Source: an uncultured Bacilli bacterium (GTDB lineage Bacteria > Bacillota_I > Bacilli_A > RF39 > UBA660). Taken from it: 42,822 nucleotides of DNA. Of this stretch, positions 17,299 to 26,687 are shown one piece after another. The DNA is taken from contig CANRCN010000003.1 of NCBI GenBank assembly GCA_947629135.1, positions 1 through 42,822 of the forward strand, written 5' to 3'. Position 1 is the stretch's first letter, and each line of letters starts with the position of its first letter. The notes below the pieces were generated by a model. The model had not been told where the DNA came from. It did no database searches and worked only from the letters and a program-made list of their open reading frames with translations. A program made the position numbers and the translations under genes.

Positions 17299-17767
17299 AT
17301 AATCTATTAATTACATACTCTTCAGTTTCATTTATACTCATTTCAAGAACAACAGAAAACTCAGGTATAATATATTTTTCAGCCATTTCCATATAGTTTT
17401 TATCTTTATCACTTATTTTTCTTTTGTTATCAAGTCTTTTCTTATTTCTTAAATAAGTAGTTTTTATAACTTTAATTAAATCTTCATAAGAACCACTAGC
17501 AATTAATTTTTTATATTCATTTTCAAGTAATTTATCATCATCTGTTAGTATTTCAATATTTTGCATATTATCAAGAATATTATTAACTTCATTTAAACTA
17601 AGTAAATTTCTAATTGCTTCATTTGTAATAGGAACACTTAATTTTAAAGATTCATCATTTATAGGAACTAAGATATAGTAATCAGTATCATTCATATATT
17701 TTTCTTTAATATCAAATATTTTACAAACATCCTTTAAATAAATAACATAATCACCTATTTTATACAT
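17276..17767 (-). CDS. CarD-like/CdnL-type transcriptional regulator
   Basis: MYKIGDYVIYLKDVCKIFDI...YYILVPINDESLKLSVPITN is the CarD_TRCF-like N-terminus. ATG at 17767 preceded by GGAGG. Confidence 0.75.
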   Translation of the reverse strand: MYKIGDYVIYLKDVCKIFDIKEKYMNDTDYYILVPINDESLKLSVPITNEAIRNLLSLNEVNNILDNMQNIEILTDDDKLLENEYKKLIASGSYEDLIKVIKTTYLRNKKRLDNKRKISDKDKNYMEMAEKYIIPEFSVVLEMSINETEEYVINRLCEGMDHA

Positions 17768-17827
17768 TATAAACCTCCTTGTAGAACCAACAACTAATAA
17801 TGTACGTAGTCCTTTTTTTTCACATAT

Positions 17828-17856
17828 ATTATAACACTTTTTAATGAAAAATGTAA
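17828..17856 (-). promoter_or_regulatory. Promoter for the CarD-like gene
   Basis: Reverse complement TTACAT (17851-17856)-N17-TATAAT (17828-17833), extended -10 TGT. Confidence 0.5.
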
Positions 17857-17863
17857 GAAAAAT

Positions 17864-17892
17864 TTGCAATTTTTATGTATTTATGATATAAT
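17864..17892 (+). promoter_or_regulatory. Divergent promoter for ORF 17916-19460
   Basis: TTGCAA (17864-17869)-N17-TATAAT (17887-17892). Confidence 0.6.
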
Positions 17893-17915
17893 TAGAAACC
17901 AAAGAAGGGGTAGGT

Positions 17916-19460
17916 ATGTTTGATACTTTTTATATTGATTTAGATATTTTAAATAATGAAACAAGAAGGATATTTGATTATCATGATTTAGAAGAATTTA
18001 TTATTAATAAAGAAATTTTAGTTTATATTATTAATAACAAAGATATGTTATTAAAATTAATGGATATTATGTTAGATAAGACTAAATATTCTATTAAATT
18101 AGAAATAAAAAATAGAGAATCAAGTATTACTATTAGTAAGATGAGTTTGTTTCAAGAATTAATGAAAATAATTGAAGAAGATAATATTAAAATAGATAGA
18201 GAAGTATCTATAAAATTAAGTAATGTTTTTAGAAATACTAATTATAATGTTTCTGATATTAAACATGAAGTAATAATTGATAATGTTAAAGAAATCTATC
18301 CTGTTAATTTATTCTTTGAATTTTTATACTTAGATAAATTAAACTATAAATTAATAAGTAATATTAATATATTTAGGGGTTATGAACTTAGTCATTTTGT
18401 ATATGCTTTAATGGATTATTTAAAAAAGAATCATATTTTAGATTTATATGATTTTAATAGTGAAGTAATAGAAAAAATAAAAGATTTAGCAAGTATGCAA
18501 TTTGTTGATTATGAAGCATTTAATAAATATCAAGATACGGTTGATAATAATTTAAATTCAATAAAAATTAATAAAGAATTAGAAAGTATTTTAGATAAAG
18601 AAATGGAAAATGGTAAAGATACTTTTGATAAACTAATGAAAGTTTATTTAAAATTAGGTTCTTTATTTAGTTATGATATTAAGTTCTTTTTAGGAGAATA
18701 TACTCTTCATAAAAAAATAAAAAATATTTCTAAACTTAATCTTAGAAATAATAAAACTGTTTGTTTTGAAATGTATGGGATTCTTGCTTATTATTTAAAG
18801 AAATTAAATATTAATTATAAAGTTTATCCAGAAGATTATAAATATGGTTCTGACCATCCTTATATAGTATTTAGATATAATGAATATTTAATAAAAATAG
18901 ATTTAGTTAAAAGTACTCTTACATCAGATTTAATTAATATTAAATTAAATGATAATTTAAATGGTATTACTTGTATTAATAAGAATGAACAAACAAGATT
19001 ATCTTTTAATAATTTTTTAAATAGATATTATAAGAGAAAATTCTTTGATTATGAAGAGGTTATGTTACCTAGAACTAGATTTATATATGATAATCCTATT
19101 AATGATAACATTAAAGAATTATTAAGATATATTGATTTAGCTTATGCAAGAGTAAATGATGATTTAGATGTAATGGATAAAATGGGTATATTTTTATCAA
19201 GTTTAAAACAATTAAAAAATAAATATTATTTAGATAATATGGATATGCAAGTTGTTAGAGATTATAATAATAAATATGGTATTTCTATGTTAATATCTTT
19301 ATATGATGGTAATGATTACATGTATGTTTTATATGATTTAGATTATTTACAGATATTTAATAGAAAAGATATGAAAGAAATATTTGAAAATGCTAATATT
19401 ACTAGATTACAAGAGAAAGATATACCTGGGTTAGATAATAAAAAAATGATTACAAAATGA
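17916..19460 (+). CDS. Hypothetical protein with transglutaminase-like Cys-His-Asp arrangement
   Basis: KTVCFEMYGILAYYLKKLNINYKVY...SDHPYIVFRYNEYLIKIDLVKS matches a transglutaminase-like core; rest unrecognised. Confidence 0.55.
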   Translation: MFDTFYIDLDILNNETRRIFDYHDLEEFIINKEILVYIINNKDMLLKLMDIMLDKTKYSIKLEIKNRESSITISKMSLFQELMKIIEEDNIKIDREVSIKLSNVFRNTNYNVSDIKHEVIIDNVKEIYPVNLFFEFLYLDKLNYKLISNINIFRGYELSHFVYALMDYLKKNHILDLYDFNSEVIEKIKDLASMQFVDYEAFNKYQDTVDNNLNSIKINKELESILDKEMENGKDTFDKLMKVYLKLGSLFSYDIKFFLGEYTLHKKIKNISKLNLRNNKTVCFEMYGILAYYLKKLNINYKVYPEDYKYGSDHPYIVFRYNEYLIKIDLVKSTLTSDLINIKLNDNLNGITCINKNEQTRLSFNNFLNRYYKRKFFDYEEVMLPRTRFIYDNPINDNIKELLRYIDLAYARVNDDLDVMDKMGIFLSSLKQLKNKYYLDNMDMQVVRDYNNKYGISMLISLYDGNDYMYVLYDLDYLQIFNRKDMKEIFENANITRLQEKDIPGLDNKKMITK

Positions 19461-19481
19461 TTACATAATCATTTTCTTTTG
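19452..19481. terminator. Convergent-gene terminator hairpin
   Basis: AAAATGATTACATAATCATTTT followed by CTTTT; lies between + ORF 17916 and - clpP. Confidence 0.5.
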
Positions 19482-20050
19482 TCTAATATTTTATCAATTA
19501 AACCATATTCTAAAGCTTCTTTACTATCTAAGAAATAATCTCTTTCTGTATCTTTTGTTATCTCTTTAATACTTTTTCCTGTATTTTGAGATAGTATAGT
19601 ATTTAGTTTTTCTTTTAATTTTAAAATTCGTTCAGCAACTATTTTTATTTCTGTTGCTTGACCTTGAACTCCTCCTAATGGTTGGTGGATCATCACTTCG
19701 GCATTTGGAAGTATGTATCTTTTTCCTTTTTTTCCGCATGAAAGAAGAAAAGCTCCCATTGATGCAGCCATACCTATACAAATAGTTGATACATCACTTT
19801 TAATAAAATTCATTGTATCCATGATAGCCATTCCAGCTGTTATAGAACCACCTGGTGAATTAATATATAAACTTATATCATCATGATTAATTGAATCTAA
19901 GTAAAGAAGTTCTGAGACAATTATATTTGATAAATTGTCATCAATTTCTCCACTTAATAATATAATTCTATCTTTTAATAATCTTGAAAAAATATCATAA
20001 CTTCTTTCTCCATTTGCTTCTTTATCTACTATAACTGGTACTAAACTCAT
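19469..20050 (-). CDS. clpP: ATP-dependent Clp protease proteolytic subunit
   Basis: [73 protein letters not shown]. Confidence 0.97.
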   Translation of the reverse strand: MSLVPVIVDKEANGERSYDIFSRLLKDRIILLSGEIDDNLSNIIVSELLYLDSINHDDISLYINSPGGSITAGMAIMDTMNFIKSDVSTICIGMAASMGAFLLSCGKKGKRYILPNAEVMIHQPLGGVQGQATEIKIVAERILKLKEKLNTILSQNTGKSIKEITKDTERDYFLDSKEALEYGLIDKILDKRK

Positions 20051-20190
20051 TTTATCACCTATAATTAAGATATGTTATAAGTTAAAAAATATACTAATAT
20101 TTTATTTTTCTTTAGATGTAAAAGTATGTAAATAATATTGATTAATAATATTTTAAATAATATAATATTGGACTAGGAAGTGATATTAGT

Positions 20191-20934
20191 ATGTTAACAG
20201 TTCAAAGAACTTATTATAAGAATTTTAATGTAGAAGAAAAAGAAGAATTAAAAAATTTATTAAAAAGATATGGTGATACTCTTAATAAACCAACTTTAGA
20301 ATATTTAAATGCTTTAATAGAGTTGGAGTTTTCAGTAATTAAAGATAATATTAGCAGTTCTAAGAAAGAAAATTTAATAGAATTAGAACTTTATAGAAGA
20401 ATAGCAATTTATAATATTTATAATAGAGTGTTAAATTTATTGAAATCACATGAAGGACTTGATATACATAGTAATAGTGGTGGATATGAAGGAATTTATG
20501 TAACTAGAAAGTTAGAAGATGATAGTACTTTAGAAGTTTTTAATTTTGATTATGATATAAATAGAAGTAGAGTAGGTAAAATTGATTTTTATGAAACTAG
20601 AGAAAAGACTTTAGATGAAAGAATGGCTGAAATAAATTATGCTAAAGGTGCTATAGAAAGAATAAGTAATGAAAAAAGTAATAATACTAATGATTTAGAA
20701 GCAATTGAATTAGACCGTAAGAGAAGAATAGAACATTATGAGAATATGTTAAAAGAGTTAGAAAGAGAAAGAACATTAAGTGATATAGATAAGAAAAAAA
20801 TAGAGTTTAGTAGATATTATTTAGAATTATTATTAGATGAATTTGGATTAACTAGAGAAGATTTAACAGATAATAAATTACTTGTTAAAAGGATGCCTAG
20901 ATTAACTATTAAAAACAATATTGAATGTTTATAG
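20191..20934 (+). CDS. Hypothetical coiled-coil-rich protein
   Basis: Long intact ORF with typical composition; no recognised family. Confidence 0.6.
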   Translation: MLTVQRTYYKNFNVEEKEELKNLLKRYGDTLNKPTLEYLNALIELEFSVIKDNISSSKKENLIELELYRRIAIYNIYNRVLNLLKSHEGLDIHSNSGGYEGIYVTRKLEDDSTLEVFNFDYDINRSRVGKIDFYETREKTLDERMAEINYAKGAIERISNEKSNNTNDLEAIELDRKRRIEHYENMLKELERERTLSDIDKKKIEFSRYYLELLLDEFGLTREDLTDNKLLVKRMPRLTIKNNIECL

Positions 20935-20957
20935 AACAATTTAGTTGTTCTTTTTTA
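20933..20957 (+). terminator. Rho-independent terminator
   Basis: AGAACAA-TTTAG-TTGTTCT-TTTTT. Confidence 0.85.
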
Positions 20958-21054
20958 TATATTAGGAAAGTGTGTTTCAAAATTCATATAAAAAAGTCTA
21001 TAGTTTAATTAAATATCAAAAAAATAAAATATATAATAATGTGTTAAGAAAGTG

Positions 21055-21165
21055 AGGATACAAAGTATCCTAAGAAGTAGAAAAGGGAAGCTGTGAGGCT
21101 TCCAAGTGATTTTGGTATTTATTCTAAAATTGCTTTTGTTCATTAAATTCCCTTTACTTATTTTA
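21055..21165 (+). ncRNA. Candidate structured RNA upstream of the nucleoside kinase gene
   Basis: AGGATAC-AAA-GTATCCT (21055-21071); AAGTA[gaa]AAGGGAA (21075-21089) pairs with TTCCCTTTACTT (21148-21159); inner 12-bp stem AAGTGATTTTGG/CTAAAATTGCTT (21104-21135); alternative GGAAGC/GCTTCC. TATAAT at 21032-21037. Confidence 0.45.
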
Positions 21166-21181
21166 GGTTACATGATATACT
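21153..21181 (+). promoter_or_regulatory. Putative promoter for the nucleoside kinase
   Basis: TTTACT (21153-21158)-N17-TATACT (21176-21181). Confidence 0.45.
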
Positions 21182-21203
21182 ATTAGTATGGTTGGAGGAT
21201 AAT

Positions 21204-22859
21204 ATGTTAGAAAGTATAAAAGTATGGGTTGAGGATAAAGAAACAATTGTTAAGAAAGGAATTACTTTGCTAGAACTTAGTAAAATGTATGATGAGTTAT
21301 TTTTACATAAAATAATTTTGGCTAAAGTAGATGGAGAATATCATGAATTAAATGATGTTATTACAAAGCCATGTCATATTGAATTTTATGATTTATCTTC
21401 TAGTTATGCAAACCGTGTTTATTTAAATGGTTTAGTTTTCCTTGTAAATTATTGCTTTCAGGATTTATTTAAGAAAAAAGGATATTTATTAACAAGACAT
21501 TCAGCTGATAAAGGATTATATATTGAAGCTACTTGTAATTTAACAAGGGAAATGGTATATGATTTAGAGAATAAGATGAATGAAGTTGTAAGAGATAATT
21601 TAAAGATTCATAAAGTAACTATTTTAAGAGAAGATGCTATTTCATATTTTGATGAAATAGGTGATACTAAAAAATCTGGATTATTAAAATATATGACTAA
21701 TACTTATGTTAATTTATATAGAATGGGTAATAGTTATAATTATATGTTTAGTTTAATGCCATGTGAGACATCTTGTTTAAATGAATTTAAATTAACTTAT
21801 TTAAATGAGGATGGATTTATACTAAGATTTCCAACTATTTATAGTGCAGGAGAGATTCCAAGATATAAACATCATGCTAAGTTATTTGAAGTATTTAGAG
21901 ATTCTAAAGACATGTGCAAACTTATGAATCTTGAAACATCGGTTGATTTAAATAATATAATTACAACTGGTAAAATTGGCGATTTAATTAAAGTTACAGA
22001 GACTTTATATAGTAATAGACTTTTAAATATTGCTAAGAAAATAGCTAGTGATAAGAAAGTTAAAGTTGTTCTTATTGCTGGACCATCTTCAAGTGGAAAG
22101 ACAACTACTACTAAAAAATTATCAATGTATTTAAGAAGTTTTGGATTAAATCCTGCTGTTATTTCAATGGATGATTTCTTTGTTGAGAGAGTTGATACTC
22201 CAAAGAAAGCTAATGGAGAATATGATTTTGAATGTTTAGAAGCAGTTGATAGTAAGTTATTTAATAGTACACTTGATAAATTATTAAAAGGCGAGAAAGT
22301 AATTTTACCAGTATTTAATTTTGTAACTGGTAAAAAAGAATTTGATAAGGCTAATACAATGAAGTTAGAAAAGAATGATATTCTATTAATAGAAGGAATT
22401 CATTGCTTAAATCCAACTATACTATCAAATATTGATTCAAGTCGTAAAATGAAGATTTATTTATCAGCTTTAATGGAGATTAATATTGACAAGGATAATA
22501 GAATTCCAACAACTGATAATAGATTAATTAGAAGAATTATTAGAGATTATTATACAAGAAATTATACTCCAGAGGAGACTCTAGAATTATGGAGTAGTGT
22601 AAGAGACGGAGAAGAGAGACATATTTTTCCATATCAAGATGAAGCAGATGTTACTTTAAATACAGGTCTTGTTTATGAATTCCCAGTTTTAAAAGTTTAT
22701 GCTCTTCCACTTCTTTATACTGTTAAAGCTGATAGTCCATATTATGAAGATGCAAAAAGACTTATTAGATTATTGGATATTTTCTTACCAGTTCCAAGTG
22801 AAGAAGTTCCAAATGATTCTATTTTAAGAGAGTTTATTAGACATAGTTATTTTGATTAA
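21204..22859 (+). CDS. Nucleoside (uridine) kinase with N-terminal TGS/ThrRS-like domain
   Basis: GPSSSGKTTTTKKLSMYL P-loop, ISMDDFFVERVDTP, FECLEAVDSKLF; N-terminal TGS-like and RHSADKGLYIEATCN segments. Confidence 0.88.
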   Translation: MLESIKVWVEDKETIVKKGITLLELSKMYDELFLHKIILAKVDGEYHELNDVITKPCHIEFYDLSSSYANRVYLNGLVFLVNYCFQDLFKKKGYLLTRHSADKGLYIEATCNLTREMVYDLENKMNEVVRDNLKIHKVTILREDAISYFDEIGDTKKSGLLKYMTNTYVNLYRMGNSYNYMFSLMPCETSCLNEFKLTYLNEDGFILRFPTIYSAGEIPRYKHHAKLFEVFRDSKDMCKLMNLETSVDLNNIITTGKIGDLIKVTETLYSNRLLNIAKKIASDKKVKVVLIAGPSSSGKTTTTKKLSMYLRSFGLNPAVISMDDFFVERVDTPKKANGEYDFECLEAVDSKLFNSTLDKLLKGEKVILPVFNFVTGKKEFDKANTMKLEKNDILLIEGIHCLNPTILSNIDSSRKMKIYLSALMEINIDKDNRIPTTDNRLIRRIIRDYYTRNYTPEETLELWSSVRDGEERHIFPYQDEADVTLNTGLVYEFPVLKVYALPLLYTVKADSPYYEDAKRLIRLLDIFLPVPSEEVPNDSILREFIRHSYFD

Positions 22860-22899
22860 AATCAAAATATTGGATAAATTAATAAGGAGAGGAGAAAAA

Positions 22900-23907
22900 A
22901 TGAAAGTAGCTATTAATGGGTTTGGTCGAATAGGAAGATTAGTTTATAGAATTATGAATGAGGAGTATCCAAATTTGGAAGTTGTTGCAATTAATGATTT
23001 AACAGATGCTGAACAACTTGCATATTTGCTAAAGTATGATACCAATCATCGTAATTATAGAATCGATGATATTAAATATGATGATGAAAATATTATAGTA
23101 GGAGATAAGAAAATCAAAGTTCTAGCTGAAAAAGATCCTGTTTTACTTCCATGGAAGGAATTAGGAGTTGATTTAGTTTTTGAATGTACTGGTCATTTTA
23201 CAAGTTATGACAAAGCTCTTGCTCATATTAATGCTGGTGCTAAGCACGTAATTGTTTCAGCTCCATGTAAAGGTGATGTTAAGACAGTAGTTTATAATGT
23301 TAATAATGAAATTTTAACAGGTGATGAAGATGTTATATCAGCTGCTAGTTGTACGACAAATTGTCTTGCTCCAGTGTTAAATATAATTGAAAAGGAGTAT
23401 GGAATTGAATCTGGTTATATGACAACAGTTCATGCCTATACTAATGATCAAGTAACACTTGATGTTGCACATAAAAAAGGAATTAAGGCAAGACGTGGTA
23501 GAGCTTGTGCTGCTAATATAGTTCCAACATCAACTGGTGCTGCATCTGCTATAGGAGCAGTTATTCCAAGTTTAAAAGGAAAGATGAAAGGAATTGCTAT
23601 GCGAGTTCCTGTTCCAACTGGTTCAGTTGTTGATTTGGTATTAAAGTTAAAGAAAAAAGTAAGTATTGATGAATTAAATGATACTTTTGAAAATAATCAA
23701 AATGAAACAATTAAATTGACTTATGATCCAATTGTATCAAGTGATGTTATTGGAAGCAGTTATGGAGCTATAGTTGATGGGTTATCAACTGATGTATTAG
23801 AAACTGAAGATGGTGATTTAGTTAAAGTAATTGCTTGGTATGATAATGAAATGGGATACTCTTATCAAATGGTAAGAACAGCTAATTATTTTGCTAATAA
23901 AGAATAA
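22900..23907 (+). CDS. gap: Glyceraldehyde-3-phosphate dehydrogenase, type I
   Basis: MKVAINGFGRIGRLVYR, SAASCTTNCLAPV, RVPVPTGSVVDLV, WYDNEMGYSYQMV. Start moved to ATG 22900 after GGAGAGG. Confidence 0.97.
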   Translation: MKVAINGFGRIGRLVYRIMNEEYPNLEVVAINDLTDAEQLAYLLKYDTNHRNYRIDDIKYDDENIIVGDKKIKVLAEKDPVLLPWKELGVDLVFECTGHFTSYDKALAHINAGAKHVIVSAPCKGDVKTVVYNVNNEILTGDEDVISAASCTTNCLAPVLNIIEKEYGIESGYMTTVHAYTNDQVTLDVAHKKGIKARRGRACAANIVPTSTGAASAIGAVIPSLKGKMKGIAMRVPVPTGSVVDLVLKLKKKVSIDELNDTFENNQNETIKLTYDPIVSSDVIGSSYGAIVDGLSTDVLETEDGDLVKVIAWYDNEMGYSYQMVRTANYFANKE

Positions 23908-23930
23908 AAAAATGAAAGGAATGGTAGGTT

Positions 23931-24494
23931 ATGCTAGATGCAATTATATCTTTATTTCGTGACTTTTTAAGTGGAACACGTTATATTATATATGTATTGA
24001 TATGTTTAACTTTACTATTCGCAATTGTTGGATATATGTTTAAACAAAAGTATGGAAAAGTTGAGTTTAAAATGTCTACAGGTAAACCTGCAGATGATCA
24101 AGAAAAAGTTCCAACAGCTTCTCCAAAAGATAAAAAAGTTAAGAAATCTAAAAAGGAAAAAAAGAGTAAAAATGAAACTAAGCAAGTTGCCCCAACACCT
24201 CAAGCTACACCAAACGTGGCAGCAGCTCAAAAACCAGCTGTTCAAACTCCACAACCTGTACTTCAATTAGCTAAGGTTCCACTTCAACAATCAGCAACAC
24301 CAGCAACTTCAAGTCCAAATGTTTCAAAAGCAACTTCAATTCAAGAGCCAACACCAGTTGCTAAACCTCCTGTTCAAGTAGCTCAAAGTCAACCTCAAAC
24401 TGGAACTTTACAACAACCAACTGCTATACCAGATTTTGGACAGAAAAAAACTGGTAATCCAGTTATAGATGATGATATAACAACAATTATTTAA
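23931..24494 (+). CDS. Single-pass membrane protein with Lys-rich then Pro/Gln/Ala-rich tail
   Basis: TM YIIYVLICLTLLFAIVGYMF, KKVKKSKKEKKSKNETK, then low-complexity PQ-rich segment ending NPVIDDDITTII. Confidence 0.6.
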   Translation: MLDAIISLFRDFLSGTRYIIYVLICLTLLFAIVGYMFKQKYGKVEFKMSTGKPADDQEKVPTASPKDKKVKKSKKEKKSKNETKQVAPTPQATPNVAAAQKPAVQTPQPVLQLAKVPLQQSATPATSSPNVSKATSIQEPTPVAKPPVQVAQSQPQTGTLQQPTAIPDFGQKKTGNPVIDDDITTII

Positions 24495-24515
24495 GAGTTT
24501 AAGACTCTTTTTTTT
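24493..24515 (+). terminator. Rho-independent terminator
   Basis: AAGAGT-TTAAG-ACTCTT followed by T tract. Confidence 0.8.
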
Positions 24516-24562
24516 GATTTTTAATTAAATATATTATATAATAAATTTGAAAAGGTGATATT

Positions 24563-25036
24563 ATGTTTAAAATAGAAATACCCAAAATTGAAGATTTAAA
24601 AGAAATAGATAGAATAGCTCTTCAAGTTCATGAATGTCATGTAAAATGGAGACCAGATATATTTGTTCATACTGATTATATTTTAGATAAAGAAGAATTA
24701 CAATATTTAATTGATGAGAATAGAATCTTTGTTTTTAAATTAGATAATTTAATAGTAGGTTATATTTCAGTATTTTATAAAAATAGTATTAAAAATGGAT
24801 ATAGGCATCAAAAAGAAATTATAATTGATGCAATTGGAGTTTTAGAAGAATATCGAAATCAAGGAATTGGTAGAAAGTTATTAGAGTTTATAAAAGAATA
24901 TGCTATTAAGTATGGTTATACTAATTTAAAGTTAAGTGTTAACGAAGAGAATGAAAATGCTAGACATTTATATGAAACATTAGGATTTAAAGTTAAAAAT
25001 ATTTCTTATTCGATGTCTTTAAATAACAAAAAATAG
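24563..25036 (+). CDS. GNAT family N-acetyltransferase
   Basis: IIIDAIGVLEEYRNQGIGRKLLEFIKEYA ... LKLSVNEENENARHLYETLGFK. Confidence 0.92.
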   Translation: MFKIEIPKIEDLKEIDRIALQVHECHVKWRPDIFVHTDYILDKEELQYLIDENRIFVFKLDNLIVGYISVFYKNSIKNGYRHQKEIIIDAIGVLEEYRNQGIGRKLLEFIKEYAIKYGYTNLKLSVNEENENARHLYETLGFKVKNISYSMSLNNKK

Positions 25037-25105
25037 TTGTTGTAATACAATTATTATAATTAAAACTATAATTTTTACATTAAATTTACAAAATATAGGT
25101 GATTT

Positions 25106-25753
25106 ATGAAAAAAGGAAGTATTATTATTTTAATTTGTTTGTTATTAATTATTTCAGGTATTATTAGTCTGTTATATTTTTATAATTATTTACCTCATAA
25201 GAAGTATACAAATGATGATTTTGATATAATAACTTATAAAAGTAAGATTGATAAAGATAATGATGGAATAGATGATCAAACTGATATTTTAAATAATGTG
25301 AGAAAGTATCTTGATGCAAAACCTAAATATAAAAGCAAATATTATGAAAATGGATATCCTGATGATAATTATGGGGTTTGTACTGATGTTGTTGCCTTTG
25401 GGCTTAAAGAGGCAGGCTATGATTTAAGAGAATTAGTTGATTATGATATTAGAAATAATAAGAGTAATTATAATATAGATAAGATAGATAAAAATATTGA
25501 TTTTCGAAGAGTTAAAAATTTACAAGTTTATTTTAAAAATAATGTGATTAATTTAACAACTGATATAAAAGATATAGAAAACTTTCAAGGTGGGGATATT
25601 GTTGTATTTAAAAATCACATAGGAATTATATCTGATAAAAGAAATTATAAAGGAATACCTTTCTTAATTCATCATGCAAATCCTTATCAAAGATATTATG
25701 AAGAAGATGTTTTAGAAAGATATGAAATAATTGGACATTATAGAGTTAGTTAG
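25106..25753 (+). CDS. DUF1287 family exported protein
   Basis: N-terminal TM; DNDGIDDQTDILNNVRKYLD, YPDDNYGVCTDVVAFGLKEAGYDLRELVDYDI, GGDIVVFKNHIGIISDKRN. Confidence 0.85.
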   Translation: MKKGSIIILICLLLIISGIISLLYFYNYLPHKKYTNDDFDIITYKSKIDKDNDGIDDQTDILNNVRKYLDAKPKYKSKYYENGYPDDNYGVCTDVVAFGLKEAGYDLRELVDYDIRNNKSNYNIDKIDKNIDFRRVKNLQVYFKNNVINLTTDIKDIENFQGGDIVVFKNHIGIISDKRNYKGIPFLIHHANPYQRYYEEDVLERYEIIGHYRVS

Positions 25754-25760
25754 GTGAATT

Positions 25761-26639
25761 ATGATATTGATGGTAAGTGGTAGAACTGATATTGTAGCTT
25801 TTTACACAGAATGGTTTATGAATAGATATAGGGAAGGTTATGTTGACGTTAGAAATCCTTTTAATCCTAAGTTAGTTAGCCGTATTAATTTTAATAATGT
25901 TGATGCCATCTTGTTTTGTACTAAAAATCCTATTCCAATTTTAAAATATTTAAAAAGAATTGATAAACCAATTATTTTTCATGTTACTTTAACTCCTTAT
26001 AAAGAAGATATTGAACCCAATGTAAAAGGAAAATCTCAAATAGTTGATGATATTAAAGAATTATCGAGGTTGGTTGGAATAGATAATTTATATGTAAGGT
26101 ATGATCCAATTTTAATTAATAAGAAATATAATTTAAATTATCACAAAAGAGCATTTGATAAAATGTGCAATCTATTAGATGGTTATGTAAAACATATAAT
26201 AGTTTCTTTTATAGATGATTATAAAAATGTTAGAAAAAACAAACGTATTTTAGATTATAAAGAATTAGATGAATTTGATTATAAGGAAATAGGAATTAAT
26301 TTTAGTAATAGTGCTAAGATTCATGGAATGACGGTTCAAACTTGTTTTGAAGAAAGAAATTTAGTTGAATATGGTTTTATTAAGGGTGAATGTTTATCAA
26401 GAGAAATGGCTTTTAAATTAACTGGAAAAGTTTTTAAAAAATGGAAAGCCAGAGGTTGTAGTTGCACGGAGATGGTTGATATTGGAGTTTATAATTCTTG
26501 TAAACATTTTTGTAAATATTGTTATGCTAATTATGATGAAGTGAAAGTAAAATCTAATTATTCTAAGCATAATCCTAATTCTTCTTTATTAATTGGAGAG
26601 TTAGAAAGTGATGATATAATTAAGGAAAGAGTAAAATAG
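25761..26639 (+). CDS. DUF1848 family protein with C-terminal CX3CX2C
   Basis: SGRTDIVAFYTEWFMNRYREGYVDVRNPFNP, DAILFCTKNP; C-terminal CSC...CKHFCKYCYAN. Confidence 0.82.
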   Translation: MILMVSGRTDIVAFYTEWFMNRYREGYVDVRNPFNPKLVSRINFNNVDAILFCTKNPIPILKYLKRIDKPIIFHVTLTPYKEDIEPNVKGKSQIVDDIKELSRLVGIDNLYVRYDPILINKKYNLNYHKRAFDKMCNLLDGYVKHIIVSFIDDYKNVRKNKRILDYKELDEFDYKEIGINFSNSAKIHGMTVQTCFEERNLVEYGFIKGECLSREMAFKLTGKVFKKWKARGCSCTEMVDIGVYNSCKHFCKYCYANYDEVKVKSNYSKHNPNSSLLIGELESDDIIKERVK

Positions 26640-26687
26640 TTTATTGATTAATTTAATTTATAATGATATAGTTATATTGGGAGATTT

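Noticed and set aside
24015-24270. Overlapping ORFs on both strands (83 aa -, 81 aa +) within ORF 23931-24494
   Set aside because: Low-complexity Lys/Gln-rich coding sequence reads open in other frames; the main ORF has RBS, TM and terminator.
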